Assembly (NCBI GenBank): GCA_964573725.1
Contig: CAZNLJ010000074.1
Coordinates: 1-14,859 of the forward strand
DNA: 14,859 bases
Reading direction: 5' to 3'
Source: UBA6168 sp964573725
GTDB lineage: Bacteria; Bacteroidota; Bacteroidia; Chitinophagales; Saprospiraceae
This document shows, one piece after another, positions 1 through 7,741 of this stretch. The notes beneath the pieces were generated by a model. The model was not told where the DNA came from. It worked only from the letters and a program-made list of their open reading frames with translations, and did not search any database. How positions within the stretch are numbered: position 1 is the stretch's first letter; each line of letters begins with the position of its first letter. A program made the position numbers and the translations under genes.

Positions 1-3000
1 CGTCGACACCGAGTCGGAGGTCGAGAGGTAGGAGGGGGTGAATGGGTCGAGGACAAAGATATTGGCGGTATCCGAGTAACCCGTGCAGCCGCCGGGGGAG
101 GACTGGTTCGCCTGCAGGCGGTACGAGGTCGTCACCTGCAGCACTTGGGGAGACAGCGTCAGCGTGGTCTGGCCATCCACATCCACCCAGGTCAGTCCAT
201 CTTCGCTCGACTGCCATTGGTAAGTATAATCCCCTGCGCCGACGGAAGCCGTGATGGTTGGTGTGGGCGTATTCCAACAGATGGTGTCCGAGACGTTTAA
301 TACCGGCGGGACCAAGCTGTTGACCTCGGTGACAATCACCACATTGGAAATTGCCGCACCTTCCCAATCCGTGCTGCAGCCCACCCGGGCCAACCGCCGG
401 AACCAGGTCGTGTCCGCGGTCACCGGTACCGTTGTGTACAGGGTATCGCCTGCAGCGCCGGTGATATCCGTAAAACCTTCCGTGGCCCCCTGGGTAGACC
501 GCTGCCATTTGTAGAGGATATCCGAGCTGCCCGATTGGCCGCTGGCGGCGGCGATGTTGGAGAAGACCGGTGGTGCGGTACCCGGGCAGGTGGAAGTATC
601 CCTACCGATCTGCCCGCCGTCGGACGGTTGGGTGCAAGGGATGGCCGGATCGAAGAGATGTTTGTATTCGAAGGCGCCCATGTCGATCATTCCGACCTGG
701 GTGGAATCCGTTTTGAGGAGTCGGCGGGGAAAACCTGGCCCCCGGACATCCAACTCCGCGGTGGTAGATATTAAAAATTCCGTTATGTCTGTGACCGGAG
801 AAGACGTTGTCAGTCTGAAATCACCGGTCCAGGGATTTGCAAACAAGGGGTCCTGGTGAAGGTTTGAAAATCCATTGATAGACCCACTGCCGGAGATATC
901 ACCCTCAGCGTTGGCAAAATCCGAATTGATTGCGAATGCGGATGTACCGGACATCAGATGCAGCTGGCGTCCCTGTTCCGCCTGGTTCCACCACAGGATA
1001 CTAGCGACCAGAGCAAGTGTATCATTTGTTGCTCCGTAGGATACGGCACCTCCTTCAAAAGCTGAATTACGGGCCATGGTGGTATTCGAAATGATTGTTG
1101 GCACCTGAAGAAAGGCAGCGCCGCCATAAGTGGCTTCATTGTAGGAGAACAAGCTGTTGGCGATGAGAAGCGGTGCAGGAACATCCGTGGCATAAAAGGC
1201 CCCGCCGCTGTCCGATGCCGTGTTGTATTCAAAAACGCAGGAAAGGATATAGGTGGAATCGACATTTTCCAGGTAAACCGCCCCGCCGTCCGTCCCGGCA
1301 CTATTGGACGAGAAATGTGTGCGGTTGAAGAAGCTTGAAGCTCCGGATTGGTACACCGCACCACCCTGACCGGAAGCCTGGTTATCGACGAACCGGCAAT
1401 CCTGAAAATTGACGCGGCCACCGGTGAGGGAGAGGTACATGCCGCCGCCGTCGTCGTGGCCGGCGGAACCGTTTGCCAGGCCGTCCCGGATTTCAAAGCC
1501 ATCCAACAGGGTGGTGGTGTCCAGGGCATGTCCGGCGTTGTAGATCACATGATAGGCATTGTCGGTGCTGTCCGAGGGGGAGCCGAGGTTACCGCTCAGC
1601 ACGGACCTGTTGATTTCCAGGTTGCGCAGTGCGAAATCATAGGTACCGACATCCTCCGAACCGGCCAGGCTGCCGATGATGCGGACACCGCTGGGGATTT
1701 TGAAATGCCGGAGGCGTTCATCGGCCGGGGCGCCGGGATCCAGTCCGTTGTAGGAAGAAGGATAATACACGCCGCCGGCCACGAAGACGGTGTCTCCGGG
1801 GAGTGACAGGTCCAGGGCCGATTGCAGGCTGGTGAAGGCATTGTCCCAGCTACCACCGTCGTTGGTGCCTGTGGCGTCATCGTTGACAAAGTAGCGCTTG
1901 GAGAAGGGATCCGAGGAGGCGTTGTATTCGAAGCAACCCATGTCTATGTCGCCTTGCAAGATCCGGTCCCCTCCCCGGAGGTCAGTGGTCACCACCGTGT
2001 GGGGCGGGTAGACATAGCTGCTGTCGCCTGCATCGACGCAGGGGGAGGCGCCATAGATGGTGAAATCAAATTGGTCGGCCGCTACGAAACGCGGGTTGGT
2101 ATGGATGCAATCGGTTTCGACGGCAGCTTCCCGGAGGTCGGCGGCACCATTGGCGAAACAGGAATGGGAAGCGTTGAACCCGTTCGGGTCCGCTTCCGAA
2201 ATCTCATTGGCCGACACGGAAGCGACGTTGCCCCAGACGATGGTGTTGTACAGGTCCAGGTCGGAGGCGGTACTACTGAAAATACCACCTCCTTCGCCGG
2301 CAGTATTCCCGGACAGGGTGGTATTGACCACTTTGAGCGCGGCGCTGGTATCCACGAATGCGCCGCCGCCGTAAGCGGTGGCGGTATTGCCATACAGCAG
2401 GCTGTTGACCAGCTCGGTGGTGCAATTGCCGTCCACCCATACGGCGCCACCGCTTCCGGTACCGGGTTGGGCGGCCTGGTTGTTGTGGAAGGAGACACCC
2501 AGGTACAGGGAGGTGCCGGCACCTTGGTGCGCCACGGCACCACCATGGGCTGCGGAGTTGCCGCTGAAAGATCCACCCGTCACCACCGGGTCGGCACCCG
2601 AGTCATGGAACATGGCACCGCCCAATCCGGTTGCCGTGTTGTTGGTGAATTGACACCCGGAGAACCGCTGAACGGAGGCCCCGGCGTAGACGGCACCCCC
2701 ATTGCCGTTGAGGACGGCATTTCCGTCGAACAGGCAGCTGTCGTAACGGACGGAATCCGAACCGACATTCACGACCGCACCACCGTTGGTGCCGGCGGTA
2801 TTTTGAGAGAAGGAACAGTTGAGGAAGGTCGGGTTACTGTCTGCGTTGAAGGCGCCGCCGCCGGCGATGGCGGCGAAATTGTCGGAAAACGTACAATTGC
2901 GTATCGTCGGATTGTTATTGTTATTCAGCATCCCGCCGCCGAGACCGTCCGTTCCGCTGCCGCCGGCATTCCCGTCGGAGATGGTGAATCCATCCAGGAC

Positions 3001-6000
3001 GGCGGTACTGTCCAGTCCGGTACCGTCCGGAAGGTGGAGTACATGGTAGGAATTGTCGGACGTATCGCCCGGGGTTCCCAGGTCGCCGCTCAGGATGGTT
3101 TCGTGGGCGAGGAAATCGCGTTGGGACAAATCGAAACCGGCGGGTTCGTTGCCGGCGAAGCCGCCGTAGACCGCCACCCCATTGGCAAGGGTGAAAGCCT
3201 TGTCACGGTCCGTGGCTCCACCGGCGGTTTCCGTCGGATAATAGGTACCTGCGGCGACCCAGACATCCGCGCAAACGATGGAGAGGGCGGTATCGAGCTG
3301 GGTACCGTCGAAGGCGTCGGACCAGCTGGTACCGTCCTTATTGCCGGCACCATTGGGTGTGACATAGACGTGGAAGGGGACGCAGTTGCCGAGCTGTTGG
3401 AATAGGAGGGCCGGGTAGCTGTCATTGTCACCGGCGAGGTGGGTCCAGTGGTTGGTGGTACCATTTTCCGTCTCATCCTTGAAATCCCAGCCGTTGGCGA
3501 GGTAAGTCGCCGCTTCCTTCATCTCCGCGGTCGTCCGGGAGCTCCCGCCGGCGGAAACCGACTGGCCGGAGGTCTCCCCGTTCCAGTAGGCATCGGTGAC
3601 GGCAGCACCGGCTGCCTTCAAGCCTACCAGGCCGCCGGCATTGGATCCGGTGGTGGATACGGCGCCGATGCTGTAGGAGGTCCGGATACCCATTTCGGCA
3701 TTCCCGACAAGTCCCCCTACATTGTTTCCGGCGCCGGTCACATCGCCCCAGGCATAACAATCGGTGATGGAATACGCCGAGGCCCCTGCGGAAAAGTCGT
3801 CATAGAATCCCACCAGTCCGCCGGTATTGTCGTTGCTGGCGGAGACATTGCCCTTGGCGTAGCAGGCGGTGATATTGATATTTTCCGCTTCGCCCACCAA
3901 ACCACCTACATTGGTTTGGGCGGAGATGTTGCCGGATGCCGAAGACAGGTAGAGGAAAGCCGGGGCGGCGGCATAGCCGATCAATCCGCCGACCTGGCTG
4001 TTCCCGCCGGCATTGTCCACGTCGGCGGAGCTGCTGCAAGCCTCCACCCTTTGCCTGCAACTGCCGATCAGTCCCCCCAGGTCGTTGCTGTATCCGATCA
4101 CCTCGCCGGCAACCTGGCACCGTAGGATGGTCGAGGCGGTGGTTTGGAAATTTGCGCTGCCGCACAGCATCCCTGCGTTTCCGCTCCCGGCGGTGACGAC
4201 GCCCTGTACCTGGCAATCCGTGATGTCGGCATCCACGGCCGCCCCGACCAATCCGCCGACATGGTTCCGGCCTGCGATATTCACATGCAGGAGCCTCAGG
4301 TTCCGGAGGTCCGCCTGGGAAGCCAGCCCGAAGAAACCGATGGTATCGATGCTGGCGACAACGCTGCGACGGGAGATATATATGCTGTCGGTAGCATGGT
4401 CCTGCCCGTCATACACACCGGAGAAGGGGTATTGGGAAGTACCGATGGGAAAAAAGCCCTTGTTGTTACCGGTCGCCGTGAGGTCGGCCGGATCGTTGTA
4501 CTTGTCGCCGTCCAGGTCGTCGTCCGCATCGTCGAGATACAAGGTGGAATAGGCGGAAATGGGAGCGGTTTGCCGGAAGTGGTCGGCATAATGGAAATGG
4601 TTTTGGGACAAGTCGAGGAGGTCCCTCAGGTTGCCGACCAACCAGGGATCGGCTTCCGTACCGCTGCCGCCCGAGTAAAAGCCGGGGTTGATGGTCTGGT
4701 TTTGGTGGAAGGTGTCGATACCGTCAAAAAAGCCCCATGCCAGGGTTACCGGCATGGTCAGGTGTTCCGCACTGGAATAGACGATGCAGTTGGGGAGGGG
4801 AGCGATCAGGGTTGAGTTGGGGATGATCTCGCTGCCGGCGAAAGTCAGCGTCAGCGTTCCGCCGGTATTGGTGAAGGTGGCCAGTTGTTCCCCTTTGTAG
4901 GTGATGACATTTCCGGAGACGGCGTAATCGGTGGGAAGGGTGGTAAAAGAAAAGCGGTCGTCGGGATTGGCTGTCCCGCTCCGTCGGATGGTCAGTACCG
5001 TGCCATTGTAGTTTCCGACGCCCAGGTTCCCGGCATCGAGGTCGGGGTCGCTGATGGTGATATTGGTGCCCAGCCGTATTTTACTGAGCCGGGCGGTCAG
5101 GTTGTTCACATTGCCGAAGACAGTGGGCAGATTCACAGCCGGCGGCGGAGCATCCACATAAAAGAGGTAATCCGTATAGCTGCCATCCAAGGGAACCGCC
5201 TCCACCACCACCGTATCGTTTCCGATACCGGTAATGAGGGTGGTGCCGGTTCCGGAACCGCCGGTCGTGTTCCGCACCGGATATCCGCCGACCGTGGCGT
5301 CATCGTAGTAAAAATACCATGCCTGGCCCGGTCGGATACCATAGGTGCCGACGACCAGTGTTCCGGTGGTCACACTCGAGGTGTGATACATTCCATCGTC
5401 ATCGCCACTGCCGTCGGTAATGGTGTAGTCGGTGCTGTTCCAGACCCAGGTATTGTAAATATTTCCCCCGGTGCTATCGGAATAAGCGGCCAGGACTTGC
5501 CGGCCGGCATTGCCGAACCGGGTGGTCAGGGTATCGTTCGTTGTGGTCACCACCTGGAAGACCAGGCCGGCGACATAGGTCCCCGGTTGTGCCGATGCGG
5601 TGTGGTCGTAAAAGGAGGAATCGGTCGCCGTATAGGCCCGGATGGAGTAGTGGTACAGTTCGCCGTTCTGCGGCGCCGGGGCGCCCAGTGTCCCGTCGTC
5701 CGAAACCGTCATGGTGCCGGCGGACTGTGGGACGGAGGTGAGCTGATAAGTTTCCGTATTGCTGTGGTTCCGGCGGGTAATCAGATAATGTGAGACCGCA
5801 GGTTCGGGATTGGCTTTCCAGGAGAGCGTGACCAGGCCGTTGCCGCCGGTGGCCGTGAACCCGACCGGAGGGATCGGTTGTCCAGCGGGATGCGGCATGT
5901 TCCGGAGCACCGGGAAACCACCCGGCACCCCGGGGCTTGCCACCTCCCAGGTATTGACGAAATCGAAGTCCGCCATTGTCGTGGCCGCCTCGGCCCCCTG

Positions 6001-7392
6001 CAGGGCGGAAACGGGTGCATCGACGAACGGGCGCCCGTTATCGCTGGCGATGAACATATCGGCGGTATCGATGCTATTCTCCTCGTTCGGATAGGTGGCA
6101 TTGTCGTCGTGGACAATATCGGCCCAATACAAGAATCCTTCGGTACCGCCTCCATCTTCCGCGAGAAGTCCGGCGGATTCGTCGTCCGCAATATCCAGGA
6201 CCCGCATGGCTGCATAACTGTACAACACATCGCCGCCCTCGCGGTCACCGACCAATCCGCCGATGTCATCGTTGCCCTGTACGCTGCCGATTGCGAAACA
6301 GTCGCTGGTGGAACCGGTGCTTTCCTGAAACCCCGCGATGCCCCCGGCATCTGATTTGGCCCGGATATCCACCACGCCGGCATAACACTTGAGGATCGCA
6401 CCCTGGTTCCTGCCTGCGATACCACCGACATTGTCGGCCTGGTCGGCTTGGATGGTACCCCGGAAGAAGGAATATTCTATGCGGGAATCCGAATTCGATT
6501 CCCCCACCAGGCCACCGACATCACCGGTGGCCGTTACCTGGCTGCTACCGACCGTACCGGTCACCCGGCTGTAGGTTATGTCCATGGAACCGATGCCTAC
6601 GAGCCCGCCCAAATTGGAGGTGCCTTCCACGATTCCGGAGAAGGAACAGGAATCCATATGGTATCGAAGCGCACCGGCCGCCCGGTCCATATTCCCCGTG
6701 ATACCGCCGACCTGGGAGCCTCCGGAGACCATACCCATGCTTTCGCATCGGTTGACCAGGGAGTTTCCAAGCGATCCGGCGATGCCACCGGTCCTGCCTC
6801 CGCCGTCGACAGTCGAATTCCCGTCAAGTACCAGGCTGTCCAGGATGGCCCCGAAACCGTAGGCGACGAAGGCACCCGTAGTGTCGCCTCCTGATACGGA
6901 GGCGGATTCGAGCCGCAGGTTCCTGATCACGGCACCGCTGTCGGCATAACGGAACATTCCGGCTGCCGTACCGGACAGGTTGACATTGAGTTGCCGGATG
7001 GCGTGGTGCCGGCCGTCATAGGTGCCGGTGAACGGGATGGCGACGGTACCGATACCAGCGAAAGAAACGCTGTTTGTTTCTATATCCGCCGTCTGGACGT
7101 AGTGCAGGTTCCAACAGCCGGAATTGGAAACGAGCGCCGTCAAATCGGCGTAGGTGGCGATTTGGTAAGGATTGCCTGCCGTTCCGTCCCCACCGGAGTA
7201 GGGCGGACAGACGGCCGATGCGCCGTCGGGATGGTCCCTATCCCAAAGACCCCATGCGAGCCCTTCGGGCCGGTCTGACCGGCATATCGGGTGTTCCGAG
7301 GGTGGTGCGTTGTTTATTAGGAAAGGAATTTCCGTAGCGGATGACAAAGGAAGGAATAAGGGCAGCAGTCCCAGCAGTACAGTTACACGCAT
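1..7392 (-). CDS. Giant secreted GLUG / parallel beta-helix / Ig-like surface protein, 3' end cut by window edge
   Basis: The frame runs without a stop from ATG at 7392 to position 1: 2464 codons with the C-terminus missing. An in-frame TAG nine bases upstream and a signal peptide (MRVTVLLGLLPLFLPLSSA) fix the start. Domains seen: a GLUG entry motif (YSGGDGTAGNPYQI, about residue 65); about seven GLUG repeats (GGLVG/GGIAG, 200-380); an FN3 domain (505-600); a cadherin-like or MBG-like stretch (755-865, weakest call); a second GLUG block (905-1336) that closes with a typical YWNGETSGQS...TTAEMK segment; two parallel beta-helix blocks (about 1340-1823 and 1834-2243), each with a G-x-SW-x-x-AF header and a closing GxFEY motif; two Ig-like domains (2265-2450, YKWQ and YQWQ cores). 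Such proteins are exported and surface-exposed or adhesive; a T9SS sorting tail beyond the edge is expected but not seen. Substrate or partner unknown. No enzyme motif was recognised. Confidence 0.9.
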   Translation of the reverse strand, partial: MRVTVLLGLLPLFLPLSSATEIPFLINNAPPSEHPICRSDRPEGLAWGLWDRDHPDGASAVCPPYSGGDGTAGNPYQIATYADLTALVSNSGCWNLHYVQTADIETNSVSFAGIGTVAIPFTGTYDGRHHAIRQLNVNLSGTAAGMFRYADSGAVIRNLRLESASVSGGDTTGAFVAYGFGAILDSLVLDGNSTVDGGGRTGGIAGSLGNSLVNRCESMGMVSGGSQVGGITGNMDRAAGALRYHMDSCSFSGIVEGTSNLGGLVGIGSMDITYSRVTGTVGSSQVTATGDVGGLVGESNSDSRIEYSFFRGTIQADQADNVGGIAGRNQGAILKCYAGVVDIRAKSDAGGIAGFQESTGSTSDCFAIGSVQGNDDIGGLVGDREGGDVLYSYAAMRVLDIADDESAGLLAEDGGGTEGFLYWADIVHDDNATYPNEENSIDTADMFIASDNGRPFVDAPVSALQGAEAATTMADFDFVNTWEVASPGVPGGFPVLRNMPHPAGQPIPPVGFTATGGNGLVTLSWKANPEPAVSHYLITRRNHSNTETYQLTSVPQSAGTMTVSDDGTLGAPAPQNGELYHYSIRAYTATDSSFYDHTASAQPGTYVAGLVFQVVTTTNDTLTTRFGNAGRQVLAAYSDSTGGNIYNTWVWNSTDYTITDGSGDDDGMYHTSSVTTGTLVVGTYGIRPGQAWYFYYDDATVGGYPVRNTTGGSGTGTTLITGIGNDTVVVEAVPLDGSYTDYLFYVDAPPPAVNLPTVFGNVNNLTARLSKIRLGTNITISDPDLDAGNLGVGNYNGTVLTIRRSGTANPDDRFSFTTLPTDYAVSGNVITYKGEQLATFTNTGGTLTLTFAGSEIIPNSTLIAPLPNCIVYSSAEHLTMPVTLAWGFFDGIDTFHQNQTINPGFYSGGSGTEADPWLVGNLRDLLDLSQNHFHYADHFRQTAPISAYSTLYLDDADDDLDGDKYNDPADLTATGNNKGFFPIGTSQYPFSGVYDGQDHATDSIYISRRSVVASIDTIGFFGLASQADLRNLRLLHVNIAGRNHVGGLVGAAVDADITDCQVQGVVTAGSGNAGMLCGSANFQTTASTILRCQVAGEVIGYSNDLGGLIGSCRQRVEACSSSADVDNAGGNSQVGGLIGYAAAPAFLYLSSASGNISAQTNVGGLVGEAENINITACYAKGNVSASNDNTGGLVGFYDDFSAGASAYSITDCYAWGDVTGAGNNVGGLVGNAEMGIRTSYSIGAVSTTGSNAGGLVGLKAAGAAVTDAYWNGETSGQSVSAGGSSRTTAEMKEAATYLANGWDFKDETENGTTNHWTHLAGDNDSYPALLFQQLGNCVPFHVYVTPNGAGNKDGTSWSDAFDGTQLDTALSIVCADVWVAAGTYYPTETAGGATDRDKAFTLANGVAVYGGFAGNEPAGFDLSQRDFLAHETILSGDLGTPGDTSDNSYHVLHLPDGTGLDSTAVLDGFTISDGNAGGSGTDGLGGGMLNNNNNPTIRNCTFSDNFAAIAGGGAFNADSNPTFLNCSFSQNTAGTNGGAVVNVGSDSVRYDSCLFDGNAVLNGNGGAVYAGASVQRFSGCQFTNNTATGLGGAMFHDSGADPVVTGGSFSGNSAAHGGAVAHQGAGTSLYLGVSFHNNQAAQPGTGSGGAVWVDGNCTTELVNSLLYGNTATAYGGGAFVDTSAALKVVNTTLSGNTAGEGGGIFSSTASDLDLYNTIVWGNVASVSANEISEADPNGFNASHSCFANGAADLREAAVETDCIHTNPRFVAADQFDFTIYGASPCVDAGDSSYVYPPHTVVTTDLRGGDRILQGDIDMGCFEYNASSDPFSKRYFVNDDATGTNDGGSWDNAFTSLQSALDLSLPGDTVFVAGGVYYPSSYNGLDPGAPADERLRHFKIPSGVRIIGSLAGSEDVGTYDFALRNLEINRSVLSGNLGSPSDSTDNAYHVIYNAGHALDTTTLLDGFEIRDGLANGSAGHDDGGGMYLSLTGGRVNFQDCRFVDNQASGQGGAVYQSGASSFFNRTHFSSNSAGTDGGAVYLENVDSTYILSCVFEYNTASDSGGAFYATDVPAPLLIANSLFSYNEATYGGAAFLQVPTIISNTTMARNSAFEGGAVSYGATNDTLALVASILWWNQAEQGRQLHLMSGTSAFAINSDFANAEGDISGSGSINGFSNLHQDPLFANPWTGDFRLTTSSPVTDITEFLISTTAELDVRGPGFPRRLLKTDSTQVGMIDMGAFEYKHLFDPAIPCTQPSDGGQIGRDTSTCPGTAPPVFSNIAAASGQSGSSDILYKWQRSTQGATEGFTDITGAAGDTLYTTVPVTADTTWFRRLARVGCSTDWEGAAISNVVIVTEVNSLVPPVLNVSDTICWNTPTPTITASVGAGDYTYQWQSSEDGLTWVDVDGQTTLTLSPQVLQVTTSYRLQANQSSPGGCTGYSDTANIFVLDPFTPSYLSTSDSVST

Positions 7393-7741
7393 ATTTGACT
7401 ATGATTTTTTTAGAATAGCAATGCGAAGTTCATCCTTCCGGGTTGCGTATTCCCGAAAGCCGTTGACAGGAACGGAAAAGTCATTGACAGAATTGGAAAT
7501 CAGCGCAGGAATGAGGGCGATTCCGGGCTCCGGAAAGACCTGGGTCACGGCTGGCACGGGAAAGGAGGGCTGCCTGACGGGGGTACCGAGGGCTCCGTCG
7601 ACGAAAGGACCATGCAGGGAATATTTTTTTCGATTTGGTTTCTGACAATCGGAGAAACAGCGGTGCGTGGAAAATATAGTCCGCAGGCGCATGCCGCCGT
7701 CGGTCCTTTTGCACCGGGCCGGTCTTCGGTCGGAAATAAAT
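7393..7741. other. Non-coding gap between regulator and giant secreted gene
   Basis: These 349 bases should hold the leader and promoter of the giant gene and the 3' end of the regulator transcript. I see no hairpin with a T-run that would make a convincing terminator after the regulator stop (TAA at 7744-7742), so read-through is possible. No good TAnnTTTG -7 element was found; the closest is TATATTTT on the minus strand near 7672-7679, without a matching TTG upstream. The bases just before the ATG at 7392 are A-rich and lack a Shine-Dalgarno, as is usual in Bacteroidota. A minus-strand open frame, in the same frame as the giant gene, ends at the TAG at 7401-7399; it has no obvious start or homology and is not called as a gene. 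Confidence 0.6.
7460..7501. repeat. Imperfect 21-base tandem direct repeat, possible operator
   Basis: Two adjacent 21-base units (7460-7480 and 7481-7501) agree at 14 of 21 positions. The shared core is TTGACAG (7463-7469 and 7484-7490, plus strand), followed in both by GGAAA (7474-7478 and 7495-7499). The period equals two helical turns, which is the geometry known for paired half-sites of AraC-family proteins. The repeat lies about 70-110 bases upstream of the start of the giant secreted gene, and an AraC-type regulator is encoded next door. That it is an operator is inference. Alternatively it is a seven-codon repeat in an unrecognised small reading frame, or chance. Confidence 0.4.

Noticed and set aside
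954..6875. Short minus-strand open frames inside the giant gene (for example 954-1529, 2082-2576, 5781-6431, 6597-6875)
   Set aside because: They are in other frames than the continuous one and have P/S/T/R-rich shadow composition, while the continuous frame carries recognisable domains throughout.
1348..6894. A series of plus-strand open frames (for example 1822-3405, 3439-4125, 4885-5793, 6448-6894)
   Set aside because: All are in the same in-register antisense frame opposite the giant minus-strand gene and have the same explanation. None shows a family motif.
7463..7490. Two TTGACA boxes that look like sigma-70 -35 elements on the plus strand
   Set aside because: Bacteroidota use a different promoter (TTG and TAnnTTTG), no matching -7 element follows on the plus strand, and no plus-strand gene lies downstream. 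The tandem-repeat reading fits better.
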